55,457 nt of DNA. Origin: a virus. A program made the translations under genes and the position numbers. This document shows, in pieces, positions 7,735 to 15,060 of the stretch. The stretch is taken from the IMG/VR virus record IMGVR_UViG_3300020472_000032, positions 1 to 55,457 of that record, one strand, 5' to 3'. Positions within the stretch are counted from its first letter, which is position 1. Every line of letters begins with the position of its first letter. The notes beneath the pieces are model-generated. The model did no database searches. It had not been told where the DNA came from and worked only from the letters and a program-made list of their open reading frames with translations.

Positions 7735-8212
7735 GTACTTCAGGAACCTTGTTTGCATCTTTAACAAAATATGCACAACGAGGTTTTGGTACATCTTCTA
7801 TAGGTACTGCTAGTATATGTCCATATTTAAGTTTTGGAAAGTACCATTTCATATCTTGGAATACTCCTGTAAACTCTATAGGTAAGTATTCTGCCATATA
7901 ACCTGCAATAGGATTCATTGTAAATGTAGTAAAGCCTCTGTCATTAATACTAGTTAATGGCATTACTTCTGGATCTCCCATATCTGGGTCTGCTATAACA
8001 ACACTCCAATCAATTGGCATCATTAATGAACTGTTGCCAATTTTAATTGTAATAGCAGGAGCATTAAAACTTTCTAAAAATACTAAAGGAACAAAGATGT
8101 AATCTGCTTGTGCAGGATTTGTATAATCTATAACACAATAGCGAAAGTCATCAATTTGTTCGGGGATATGATCTAATTCATATCCTTCATTATCAATAGT
8201 TAAAATCTTCAT
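7712..8212 (-). CDS. Conserved T4-like phage protein of unknown function (166 aa)
   Basis: 166 residues including FLESFNAPAITIKIG, MPIDWSVVIAD, PLTSINDRGFTTF and WYFPKLKYGHILAVPI. I recall near-identical blocks in many T4-like phage genomes next to uvsW or replication genes. I know no experimental function. It looks like a compact globular beta-rich protein without membrane segments. It overlaps the uvsW stop by 4 bp, so the two are translationally coupled. Confidence 0.7.
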   Translation of the reverse strand: MKILTIDNEGYELDHIPEQIDDFRYCVIDYTNPAQADYIFVPLVFLESFNAPAITIKIGNSSLMMPIDWSVVIADPDMGDPEVMPLTSINDRGFTTFTMNPIAGYMAEYLPIEFTGVFQDMKWYFPKLKYGHILAVPIEDVPKPRCAYFVKDANKVPEVLDINKLV

Positions 8213-9660
8213 ATATAATCAACTTTCTGCACGTTAAAAGGGTAGTGTGCTTCCCTATAGAACTTCTTTCGTTGTGTAAGATGCCTTTTGCTAAACTTAC
8301 AACTAGAAGTTATATCCCAAATTTGAATGTGATCTTTGTCTTTAGCTTTACGAATACCACGCCCTATGCTTTGTATTACTCTTACAAAAGACTTACCAGG
8401 CTCAATAAGAACAAGATTGAAGATGCGAGGTATATTGATTCCCACCGAGGCGACTCCATAAGTCGCAACAACAACCATATTCGTAGATTCGTTAATTTCA
8501 GTATAAGTGTCTTTCCTGTCTGCACTTTTCATTGCTCCTTTCACAAAGGTTGCATTTGGTAGCAGTTCTTGTAGCTTTTCACCACACTTAATGCGATCAA
8601 CAAGAACTAATGTATTACCATTCTTGCTCATTTCATCTATAAGGCCACTAATATAATTTAGCCTCTTTGGATCTGTTACCAAATATGTTAGCTCACTTTG
8701 ATAGTTTGGAAAGTCGGCTGTATCTTGCATTTGTATAACATCAATATTACACTCTGCTAATACGCCTTCTTCTTGTAATTCATGTGCAGATAGTTTGTTT
8801 ATAACTTGTCCTAAACTAGCACGTATGCCAAAAAACTCGTGTTGGTCTTTAGGTATTGTACCTGTTAATCCCCAACGTAATGGAACATTGCTAAATGGTC
8901 CTGTTAGTAGTTTCTTTAATACATCTGCTTTTGCTTGGTGAACTTCGTCTACCATAACACATATTACACCTTCTAAAAACTCATTTAAACTAGTTTCGCT
9001 TAACCCATCTCTAAAACGTTTTTCCATACTGTTTAAACTCTGCCATGTGCAGATAGTATGTGTTTTATCCAGTTCTTTCTTATCGCCAAAGTATACACCA
9101 ACATCTAAACCCATGTTATCGTAATCTTCAGCAGTCTGACGCACTAAATCTTTGTTTGGTACTATTACTACAGTTCTGCCATACTGTTCTACACGTTCAC
9201 TGAGTGATGCAGTAATTAATGTTTTACCTGCACCTGTTGCAATCTCTTGTACACATTGTGGTGTATCTAAAAACTGATTTATAATATCAACTTGGTAATC
9301 ACGTAGCACAATAGGTTCTCCTTCAATAGGGTGTCCCTTTGGCCATGTTAAATTTGTATATGTATTTTCTTCTACTGCTTCTGTAGCAAAATCTACATGC
9401 TGTCTATTATCTTGTAAATCTATTTCATACCCATCTGCTTCAAGCAATGGTAATATTTCATCTAGTAGATTAATATATGTGCTACCACCCATGCTAAAGT
9501 ATTGTATAGTACCATCCCATCTTCCTAGTTTATAAGCAGGAACATGATATGCATAAGGTAAAAAGAACTTTAGCTTGTCCATACATTTACGCCTGGTACT
9601 TGTAGCTAGTCCTTCTACTTTACAATTTACTTCATCTTTAAGTACAATTTTACATTTCAT
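8209..9660 (-). CDS. uvsW: UvsW-type superfamily 2 helicase
   Basis: ATP-dependent helicase/translocase that unwinds branched DNA and R-loops and drives T4 recombination-dependent replication. The 483 residues are close to T4 UvsW (about 500). SF2 motifs are in order: the N-terminal DNA-binding region, then RDYQVDII, Walker A ATGAGKT (about residue 141), the DEVH box (VMVDEVHQAK), GLTGTIP (motif III-like) and motif VI QSIGRGIRK near residue 440. There is no Shine-Dalgarno sequence. A TTGACA-17-TAAACT promoter lies so that transcription would begin at the ATG itself. Confidence 0.93.
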   Translation of the reverse strand: MKCKIVLKDEVNCKVEGLATSTRRKCMDKLKFFLPYAYHVPAYKLGRWDGTIQYFSMGGSTYINLLDEILPLLEADGYEIDLQDNRQHVDFATEAVEENTYTNLTWPKGHPIEGEPIVLRDYQVDIINQFLDTPQCVQEIATGAGKTLITASLSERVEQYGRTVVIVPNKDLVRQTAEDYDNMGLDVGVYFGDKKELDKTHTICTWQSLNSMEKRFRDGLSETSLNEFLEGVICVMVDEVHQAKADVLKKLLTGPFSNVPLRWGLTGTIPKDQHEFFGIRASLGQVINKLSAHELQEEGVLAECNIDVIQMQDTADFPNYQSELTYLVTDPKRLNYISGLIDEMSKNGNTLVLVDRIKCGEKLQELLPNATFVKGAMKSADRKDTYTEINESTNMVVVATYGVASVGINIPRIFNLVLIEPGKSFVRVIQSIGRGIRKAKDKDHIQIWDITSSCKFSKRHLTQRKKFYREAHYPFNVQKVDYI

Positions 9661-9666
9661 AATAGT

Positions 9667-9695
9667 AGTTTACACTCTTTCTTCTAATATGTCAA
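9667..9695 (-). promoter_or_regulatory. Sigma70-type promoter for uvsW (leaderless)
   Basis: Minus strand: TTGACA at 9690-9695, a 17-bp spacer, and TAAACT at 9667-9672, followed by six bases and the uvsW ATG. The predicted +1 coincides with the A of the start codon. Confidence 0.55.
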
Positions 9696-10320
9696 GATTA
9701 CGTTGCCACCATAATTTTTTTAATTCATTGAATTGATCGTGATCAAGTTTAATAGAGAACCTACGATTTAAGTAATGAAAAAGTCGTTCACTTTCTTTAG
9801 TTGAATTCCAAAATTGAAATGGATCTAAACATTTAAAATCCTGATTAGGTAAATGTTTTAAGTGTAAATTTAATTGTTCTGGTGTTATATAAAGGTCACC
9901 TTTATTTGTTGTTAGTTTCATATCATGTAACCCTGCACAAAATTTACCTGCTTTTTTATTTGTTGCTATTAGAAAAATAAAAACACTATTCCAATCCTCA
10001 AATGATTTAATCATTTGTTGAGTATGCTTTAGATGTTTATATTTTAATATTAGTATCCAGTTTGCATGTTGCCTATGTAAGTTAATAAGTGTATCGTCGG
10101 TTGCCCAAGATGGATCTAATTCCATACTAGGAACATGACCTTTATCCTTACTCCAACTTTCATAATTTAAATTAATGTGCTGACCATAAACATTCCATTT
10201 GTTTTTGTCATGGTCATAATAAACCTTCTGTGTCACAAAAGGTGTTTGTTGGCTTAGAGCCCACGTTAAGAACTCACCTCCTGCTCCTGGTTGATATACT
10301 ATGTTTACTACTTTTTTCAT
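9670..10320 (-). CDS. Conserved phage protein with N-terminal GAGG loop (216 aa)
   Basis: Starts MKKVVNIVYQPGAGGEFL, a hydrophobic strand followed by a Gly-rich turn. This resembles the P-loop-like beginning of sulfotransferase-type and related nucleotide-binding proteins found in marine phages. The rest is basic, with many His/Lys and Trp. No complete GxxxxGK[ST] is present, so activity is unassigned. I chose the ATG at 10318-10320. A TTG 27 nt upstream has a better placed GGAG, but that sequence is buried in a strong hairpin. The intergenic region before it is highly structured. Confidence 0.6.
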   Translation of the reverse strand: MKKVVNIVYQPGAGGEFLTWALSQQTPFVTQKVYYDHDKNKWNVYGQHINLNYESWSKDKGHVPSMELDPSWATDDTLINLHRQHANWILILKYKHLKHTQQMIKSFEDWNSVFIFLIATNKKAGKFCAGLHDMKLTTNKGDLYITPEQLNLHLKHLPNQDFKCLDPFQFWNSTKESERLFHYLNRRFSIKLDHDQFNELKKLWWQRNLDILEERV

Positions 10321-10334
10321 ATTAATATAAAAGT

Positions 10335-10362
10335 GGGAAGGAGCCAATTAAGACTCCTCCCC
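10335..10362 (-). terminator. Strong hairpin after the AAA+ ATPase gene (terminator-like)
   Basis: Minus-strand stem of 11 pairs (10352-10362 with 10335-10345, two G-T wobbles), loop of six, followed by a short ACTTTTATATT stretch. It could terminate the AAA+ transcript. It could also hide the GGAG and TTG that precede the next gene. Confidence 0.5.
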
Positions 10363-10363
10363 T

Positions 10364-10402
10364 ACGGTCCATTGGAGTGAGAGAGGGCGTAGGTTGGACC
10401 GT
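10364..10402. repeat. Perfect 8-bp inverted repeat (ACGGTCCA/TGGACCGT)
   Basis: The arms at 10364-10371 and 10395-10402 flank a 23-nt loop that is pyrimidine-rich on the minus strand (CCCTCTCTCACTCC). That loop could pair with the GGGGAGGAG of the adjacent hairpin, so the two structures may be alternatives. It lies immediately after the AAA+ ATPase stop codon. Confidence 0.6.
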
Positions 10403-10407
10403 GACCC

Positions 10408-11250
10408 TTAGCTGACTACTCGCTTCATGCAAGTAACCTCAACATATCGTTTCCATGTCTTAGGTTGATGTTTCATCAAATCAGCAATCTTTGTTACCAT
10501 TCGCAAACTAACTTCTCTCAATTTTTCTTTGTTTGCGGCCATGTAATTCATTAATGCAGTTTCCTGCGACTTTTCAAATTTGTAATCCGAAAGCATACCG
10601 TCTTTAACCAACTGCTTACACCTTAGGAACTTGTCCCTCATAGTATCAAGTGTAAGATCTAAATAGTGACATCTAGACATAATAGCATCTAGGTGATCTT
10701 TAAGTTTACCTCTTGTACCTTCGAACTTTAAGTTTGTAATAAAGATAACCGAACCTTTAAATTCAAATCTATCAGGAATACCTTCACGTCTTAAAAGTGA
10801 ACTATCTGTATTCCAACTTAGGAACCTATGTTTACTACTATCTAGAGCCGCCTTAAGCAAGTTCAAACTAGTTTCATCATGTAATACTGTATCACAGTCG
10901 TCCATAACCAACACAGACCCTTTGTCTGAATTTTCATAAAGAACTTTGTACAAACCAATGGCACTAGAAGCACCTTTAATAACTTGGAAACGATCTCGTT
11001 TACCAGCCATTTTATCGAACATTCTGTTTTCGTTAAGCACTTGCTCAACACCAAATGATTTACCAACACCTGGAGGTCCAGTAACAACCATACCTCTAAC
11101 AACACCATCAACTGATGCTTGTGTCATATCATTTAAGATATCAAATCGTTCACGTAAACGTTTGATAATTTGAACATCTGTTTCTACAGGCTTTTCGGCC
11201 TTCTTAACACTTACTTTTGTATTTTTGGAAATTTTTAATTTAGTAGCCAT
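10408..11250 (-). CDS. AAA+ ATPase (280 aa)
   Basis: P-loop ATPase. Walker A is TGPPGVGKS (about residue 57) and the Walker B-type strand is VLVMDDCDTVL (about residue 112). A sensor-1-like VIFITN and an arginine-containing SRCHYLDL follow. It is not T4 gp44, whose sequence blocks differ and which lacks this C-terminal helical lid. Similar single-domain AAA+ proteins are found in many T4-like marine phages without a known role; a DNA-remodelling or loader role is inference. I use the ATG at 11248-11250 because GGAG lies 8 nt upstream; a GTG 9 nt earlier is possible. A sigma70-type promoter precedes it and hairpins follow it, so it may be a single-gene transcript. Confidence 0.8.
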   Translation of the reverse strand: MATKLKISKNTKVSVKKAEKPVETDVQIIKRLRERFDILNDMTQASVDGVVRGMVVTGPPGVGKSFGVEQVLNENRMFDKMAGKRDRFQVIKGASSAIGLYKVLYENSDKGSVLVMDDCDTVLHDETSLNLLKAALDSSKHRFLSWNTDSSLLRREGIPDRFEFKGSVIFITNLKFEGTRGKLKDHLDAIMSRCHYLDLTLDTMRDKFLRCKQLVKDGMLSDYKFEKSQETALMNYMAANKEKLREVSLRMVTKIADLMKHQPKTWKRYVEVTCMKRVVS

Positions 11251-11290
11251 GTGTCTCACTCCTTGACTTGTTTTTATTACCTACACTATT

Positions 11291-11319
11291 ATAATACGAC
11301 AGGGTGCATAAAAGGTCAA
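11291..11319 (-). promoter_or_regulatory. Sigma70-type early promoter for the AAA+ ATPase
   Basis: Minus strand: TTGACC at 11314-11319, a 17-bp spacer, and TATTAT at 11291-11296. The -35 box overlaps the stop codon of the upstream gene. A leader of about 35 nt contains AAGGAG. Confidence 0.7.
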
Positions 11320-12044
11320 CCTTTTATTTCCTCTATTTTCATATAATTTAACATTGTTTCTTTACAATTAGTGTATTTGCTAATTTCATGTCCTTTAATT
11401 CTAGCATTAATGCTTATTACTTTACCATCCATAACTTTTGTTAGATCTGGATCTTTATTCCAGAAAAACTTAACAATATGTTTATCATCATAAACTGTGG
11501 TTACAATAAAGTTACCAAAGTTTCGTAGATATTTGATATCGATTACCTTTAAATCCATTGATATTCTACCACTTACTTTACCTACATACTCACTAGTACG
11601 TTTATATTTTGACATCATATCTGAAAATTCTTCACGTTTTTGATCAACACCAAAACTTTTAGGTAAACTGGCGGCAACACTAACACCAAATTTATCTACT
11701 GTAGAATTCATTATAAATCCTGCAACTCTATCTTCAAATCCATTTAGTTGATCACTAAGTTTTTTGAAAGTCAAACTCTGTTGAAAATGTTCAGTGATTT
11801 CTTTTGCACGATCACTAATAGTTGGATCAGTTTCAACTAATTTTAAACAAGCCGAAGCATGTTTATCTTTTGCTTGATTATTGTCTAACATAAAACCAAT
11901 AACAGTTTTGTTATCGTGGTGTCTAGTTTCTTTTTCTTGATCATACCAACCATTACCACTGCTAATAAAACCTTGATAATCAGTAACTGCAACGGCATAT
12001 TGCATTACAGTAGTAATATCGTATTGTGCTTTAGGCTTAGCCAT
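11316..12044 (-). CDS. Putative nucleic-acid-binding protein with OB-like C-terminus (242 aa)
   Basis: I do not recognise a named family. The first 160 residues are helical and charged. The last 80 read as an alternation of strands (VIDIKYLRNFGNFIVTTVYD, HIVKFFWNK, GKVISINARIKGHE) that fits a small OB-fold domain as seen in phage and primase-associated proteins. This is inference from pattern only. It overlaps the 57-residue gene upstream and sits in an early, replication-type neighbourhood. Confidence 0.55.
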   Translation of the reverse strand: MAKPKAQYDITTVMQYAVAVTDYQGFISSGNGWYDQEKETRHHDNKTVIGFMLDNNQAKDKHASACLKLVETDPTISDRAKEITEHFQQSLTFKKLSDQLNGFEDRVAGFIMNSTVDKFGVSVAASLPKSFGVDQKREEFSDMMSKYKRTSEYVGKVSGRISMDLKVIDIKYLRNFGNFIVTTVYDDKHIVKFFWNKDPDLTKVMDGKVISINARIKGHEISKYTNCKETMLNYMKIEEIKG

Positions 12045-12210
12045 TTGATTCTTGCTCCATGTATTCTTCTAATTTTGCAACTTCTGCTTTTTTGTTATTA
12101 AGCATTGTTTCTAGCGAACTCATTGCCATTCGCTTTTCATCACTTGCACCTTCATCTAATGCTATTAGTGCATTTTCTAAAACATTAATATCTTCAAATA
12201 GTTCTACCAT
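12037..12210 (-). CDS. Small coiled-coil-type protein (57 aa)
   Basis: Short gene read directly from the minus strand (MVELFEDINVLENALIALDE..., ending MEQESNG). Strongly helical and acidic with heptad-like Leu/Ile spacing, so probably a small coiled coil. The reading frame fills the gap between its neighbours exactly: its stop overlaps the start of the 242-residue gene and its ATG is 1 nt from the 71-residue gene's stop. That is good evidence that it is real. Confidence 0.65.
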   Translation of the reverse strand: MVELFEDINVLENALIALDEGASDEKRMAMSSLETMLNNKKAEVAKLEEYMEQESNG

Positions 12211-12211
12211 T

Positions 12212-12427
12212 TTATATATCCCAACAATTTTTAACTTTTCTATAGTTGATTGCGTCTATACAACCCATTCTGTCCTTCATACCCAACGGACCTTTTTCCT
12301 TCATAAACATTTTCATTACTTTTTCCTTAGAAGACTTTTTAGTTTGACCTACTGTTCTAAGTGTATAAGTTTTACGTCTTCCTTGAAGTGGTGTAACGTA
12401 TGTAAATGTTAATTTTGTTTCTATCAT
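12212..12427 (-). CDS. Small basic hypothetical protein (71 aa)
   Basis: 71 residues, basic (MIETKLTFTYVTPLQGRRKT, then SSKEKVMKMFMKEKG). No family recognised. Preceded by its own sigma70-type promoter and a short A-rich leader with no strong Shine-Dalgarno sequence. Probably an early host-interaction gene, judged by size, promoter and charge. Confidence 0.6.
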   Translation of the reverse strand: MIETKLTFTYVTPLQGRRKTYTLRTVGQTKKSSKEKVMKMFMKEKGPLGMKDRMGCIDAINYRKVKNCWDI

Positions 12428-12453
12428 AATAGTCTTTCTTTTGTTATACTATT

Positions 12454-12482
12454 ATAGTAAGACATCTTGCTATAGATGTCAA
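12454..12482 (-). promoter_or_regulatory. Sigma70-type early promoter with CAAGATGTCTTA spacer
   Basis: Minus strand: TTGACA at 12477-12482, a 17-bp spacer, and TACTAT at 12454-12459. The last part of the spacer, CAAGATGTCTTA, is identical in sequence and position to that of the promoter at 13179-13207. Confidence 0.75.
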
Positions 12483-12649
12483 CCTTTTTTTGGAAAAACC
12501 CATTTTACAATAGTAAATGTTGGGTCATTGGTTTTAAAAATTGCGATTGGACCAACTGTTTTGGCCGCTTTTTTTGCTTGTTTCTCTGCATCAGCTAGAG
12601 TTAAACCACTGCGGATAGTTCCTATTTTATCAGAAAACACATCAAACAT
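12479..12649 (-). CDS. Small hypothetical protein (56 aa)
   Basis: Short gene read from the minus strand: MFDVFSDKIGTIRSG..., a Lys/Ala-rich helix (AEKQAKKAAKT) and a beta-type ending (FTIVKWVFPKKG). GGAGAC lies about 9 nt before the ATG (12647-12649), which also touches the stop of the upstream 51-residue gene. Its stop codon overlaps the -35 box of the next promoter. Function unknown. Confidence 0.65.
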   Translation of the reverse strand: MFDVFSDKIGTIRSGLTLADAEKQAKKAAKTVGPIAIFKTNDPTFTIVKWVFPKKG

Positions 12650-12804
12650 TATCTTGTCTCCTTATTATATACATTGTATGCATCAATTGTACTACATTTT
12701 ACTGCATACGGATTACGAACTATAAAAATTAATAATTCTTCAAAAGTCATACCTAAAAATTCTGCTTCTTTTTTAAGAACAGTTGTTGCACCTTTTAATC
12801 TCAT
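12649..12804 (-). CDS. Small hypothetical protein (51 aa)
   Basis: MRLKGATTVLKKEAEFLGMT..., a short two-helix-type protein. The ATG at 12802-12804 forms a TAATG overlap with the stop of the 114-residue gene and has AAGGAAG 7-8 nt upstream, inside that gene. A longer reading frame begins 33 nt earlier but lacks such signals. It belongs to a run of tiny early genes under the promoter at 13179-13207. Confidence 0.6.
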   Translation of the reverse strand: MRLKGATTVLKKEAEFLGMTFEELLIFIVRNPYAVKCSTIDAYNVYNKETR

Positions 12805-13148
12805 TATGCTACTTCCTTCCAACCAACACTGGCACAAACAAACTGGTTCCCAGTTTCATCTTCAATAATATCAGCAACACTTACTGAATGCATTGGAGCC
12901 AATCTCTCAATGTTTTCTTCAGGACCAATGTTACCTACTTCAAACACTTTTTCTAAACCGTCAGCAGTAATGTTAGATACGTGTGTATACCAACCATTAT
13001 CCATTGCAGTTTTTGCTAATGAACCTACATCTTCAGCAAAAGACATATCCAACTTGGCCATATGCTTAGGAACACTATCATGTCCTTCTGCATTTACTTT
13101 ATTGTATTCAGCTTCAGTTAGATGTATTTGGAAAACTTTAAATTTCAT
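12804..13148 (-). CDS. YodL-like conserved protein (114 aa)
   Basis: Ends with APMHSVSVADIIEDETGNQFVCASVGWKEV. This matches the small domain seen at the end of YodL-type and phage hypothetical proteins (hSvSvGDii...GxxyxvaxxGWxxi). The N-terminal part contains an FQIHLTEAEYNKVN strand-helix. AGAGG lies 7 nt before the ATG. It is the first gene after a strong early promoter. The function of the family is not known to me. Confidence 0.65.
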   Translation of the reverse strand: MKFKVFQIHLTEAEYNKVNAEGHDSVPKHMAKLDMSFAEDVGSLAKTAMDNGWYTHVSNITADGLEKVFEVGNIGPEENIERLAPMHSVSVADIIEDETGNQFVCASVGWKEVA

Positions 13149-13178
13149 TACGACCTCTTTTTGTTAACTTATACTAAT

Positions 13179-13207
13179 AGTATAAGACATCTTGGTGTAA
13201 TGGTCAA
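13179..13207 (-). promoter_or_regulatory. Sigma70-type early promoter with CAAGATGTCTTA spacer
   Basis: Minus strand: TTGACC at 13202-13207, a 17-bp spacer, and TATACT at 13179-13184. It shares the near-palindromic 12-mer with the promoter at 12454-12482 and drives the YodL-like gene and the small genes after it. Confidence 0.75.
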
Positions 13208-13216
13208 CCTCTTTTT

Positions 13217-13675
13217 TTAAAGAGTTACGTCTTCTAAGCCAGCCGCTCTAATTTTTGTGATATTATTAAGTTGAAATTGTTTAGCATCTAATGCTTTTAT
13301 TAAACCTAGATACTTGTTACGAACTAATGCAAATTCATTTACTAAATGTTGTAAATCTATTACATCAGAATCCCCTTCTGCAAACTTTTCAGCATCTCTG
13401 CTACTTAATGCACGGTTGTAACTTTCTATATATGTACGGAATTTTTTACTTTTGAGCTTACGTAACTCAATATTAAGAAACTCCAGTATTGCTTCAACTT
13501 CTTGTAGTTGATTGAATCTATGTTCAACAATGCCTGGGATTTCTCTACTATTTTTTTCTAAGTTACCTTTAAGACTGCATTCAGGCCTAGCTTGATCTAG
13601 TTCAGTATTATAACTATCTATTGCTTCGGGTAACTTACTTAGGTCTTTTGTGAGTGTATTAAACCAACTACTCAT
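13217..13675 (-). CDS. uvsY: UvsY-like recombination mediator
   Basis: 152 residues from the ATG at 13673-13675. This start begins next to the stop of the acidic gene; a longer frame would overlap that gene by 56 bp. UvsY loads UvsX recombinase on gp32-coated ssDNA. The order fits: IPGIVEHRF (like the P-LHxKY block), a helical region with KFRTYIESYNRAL (like the Y-Y-G block) and a C-terminal FQLNNITKIRAAGLE (like FxIKNIIDWxxFxxG). It is near uvsX, one gene away. No exact motif defines the family, so the call combines pattern and position. Confidence 0.7.
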   Translation of the reverse strand: MSSWFNTLTKDLSKLPEAIDSYNTELDQARPECSLKGNLEKNSREIPGIVEHRFNQLQEVEAILEFLNIELRKLKSKKFRTYIESYNRALSSRDAEKFAEGDSDVIDLQHLVNEFALVRNKYLGLIKALDAKQFQLNNITKIRAAGLEDVTL

Positions 13676-13928
13676 CCCATTCTTCTTCGAGCCATTCGTC
13701 CTCGTCGTCCTCTGTTTCCTCAAACTCTGCTACTAAATTTAAAGCACGATCAAGGTAATTGTCAAGTCCATAAAACTCTTCATAGATATTATCTATATCA
13801 AGTCCGCTACCGAGAAGGGTTTGTACAAACCCTTCGGCGGCGTCATTTTTATCTTTAGTGGCTATATGTTGTTTAAGTGAACTCCATACTTCAACTAAAA
13901 TTTCACTCTCGTTCGTCGATAATCTCAT
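13668..13928 (-). CDS. Acidic conserved phage protein between uvsX and uvsY (86 aa)
   Basis: MRLSTNESEILVEVWSSLK..., followed by KDKNDAAEGFVQTL and a Glu/Asp/Trp-rich tail (EDDEDEWLEEEWDE). I recall the same arrangement (MxLSxxExEILxEIWxxLK...AAExFV) in T4-like cyanophages; its role is unknown. The acidic tail suggests DNA mimicry or a partner-binding tail. It overlaps the 3' end of uvsX by 26 bp. Confidence 0.7.
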   Translation of the reverse strand: MRLSTNESEILVEVWSSLKQHIATKDKNDAAEGFVQTLLGSGLDIDNIYEEFYGLDNYLDRALNLVAEFEETEDDEDEWLEEEWDE

Positions 13929-15003
13929 CTACTGGTATCTCCTGTAATGGCTGTTCGCTTGATTCAGGTTCAGGTAAGTCCTTTGTGCCCCATTCGTCCA
14001 TTATTAACTGTAATTTATCTCCTGTCCATTGTTTTCTGAAATAACTATGAACTTCGCCAGTTGCAGGACTTGTGTATGCCAATTTATTACCAGTTTTAGT
14101 AAGAATTCCAATGGATTCACATAACTCAACAAAACCACTGTATGGATTCATACCAGTTTCATATGGAATCTTAATTTGCACACTTTCAAAAGGTTTAGCA
14201 AAACGAGTTTTCATTACCTTACAGGCGGCTCTAATACCTTGTACTGTAGATACTTTGTTACCATCTAAATCTTCTTTAAGTTTAAGTTTTCGCATTGCAA
14301 CAACAATACTACTTGCATAGATAAAGCCTTGTCCACCTGATATTTTATCATCTGGATCAAACATATCCTGTGATGCATAAGTGTGGTTTGTTGCTACTAA
14401 TCCAATGTTATAATCACCAAACATGTTTACACAATTTCTAACTAAGGCTGTTAGTGCTTTAGGTTTACGACCCATATCACCTTTCATATCGCCTTTAGTA
14501 AACTGATCAACATCTGTAGGTGTTAACATCATACCTAAACTATCTACTACAAATAATACTTTAGGTCGATCTGCTTCATCTTTATCAGCATAATCTGCTT
14601 TATACTCTTTAGTAAAATCACTAATAACTTTAGCAACATCATCAATCATTGCTACGTTTAGTTTCATTAGTTTATCTTCACTAGTATCTACGTTTAAAGC
14701 AGTTAGCCATTTTTCGTCTAATGCATTTTCACTATCAATTAGAATACAAAAAATATCTTGTTTTTGTGCTTCTCTTATTAAGTTACCACTGCATATAAAA
14801 CTTTTACCAGCACCCGATTCTCCAGCGAATACTGTTACTTTACCTAGTGGTACACCTTTATGAAAGTCACCACTTATAAGTTTGTTTAGTGTATAATTAC
14901 CTGTTGAAATCCATGTATCAGGATCTCTAAATCCACTACTGAGTCCAGGCACACTCTTTGTAATACTTTTGCGGAATTTGCTTACGTCAAAAGGTTTTGC
15001 CAT
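13903..15003 (-). CDS. uvsX: UvsX RecA-like recombinase
   Basis: Strand-exchange protein for recombination-dependent replication and repair. 366 residues, near the T4 length. Walker A GESGAGKS at residues 61-68, Walker B strand VLFVVDSLGMML (about 150), the L1/L2 region with THTYASQ-type sequence (GLVATNHTYASQD) and ISGGQGFIYASS. The start has AGGAGA 8 nt upstream. The acidic C-terminal tail (DLPEPESSEQPLQ) resembles that of recombinases that bind a mediator. It follows gp32 after a hairpin and precedes uvsY, so gp32, UvsX and UvsY form one recombination operon. Confidence 0.95.
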   Translation of the reverse strand: MAKPFDVSKFRKSITKSVPGLSSGFRDPDTWISTGNYTLNKLISGDFHKGVPLGKVTVFAGESGAGKSFICSGNLIREAQKQDIFCILIDSENALDEKWLTALNVDTSEDKLMKLNVAMIDDVAKVISDFTKEYKADYADKDEADRPKVLFVVDSLGMMLTPTDVDQFTKGDMKGDMGRKPKALTALVRNCVNMFGDYNIGLVATNHTYASQDMFDPDDKISGGQGFIYASSIVVAMRKLKLKEDLDGNKVSTVQGIRAACKVMKTRFAKPFESVQIKIPYETGMNPYSGFVELCESIGILTKTGNKLAYTSPATGEVHSYFRKQWTGDKLQLIMDEWGTKDLPEPESSEQPLQEIPVDEIIDERE

Positions 15004-15022
15004 ATTTGTCTCCTCTAATAAG

Positions 15023-15046
15023 GCAAAGGGACTTTCGCCCCTCTGC
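15023..15046 (-). other. GNRA-type hairpin between gp32 and uvsX
   Basis: Minus strand: 10-pair stem (15037-15046 with 15023-15032, two G-T wobbles) capped by GAAA. It is not followed by a T-run, so it is more likely an mRNA processing or stability element, or a weak attenuator, than a full terminator. Confidence 0.6.
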
Positions 15047-15060
15047 TATTGTTTATCAAA

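Noticed and set aside
10408-11250. Assignment of the AAA+ ATPase as clamp loader gp44
   Set aside because: P-loop and downstream blocks do not match gp44, and gp45/gp62 are not adjacent.
13217-13723. Longer UvsY reading frame with extra basic N-terminus
   Set aside because: The extension lies inside the upstream acidic gene; the Met at 13675 follows its stop and fits the family start.
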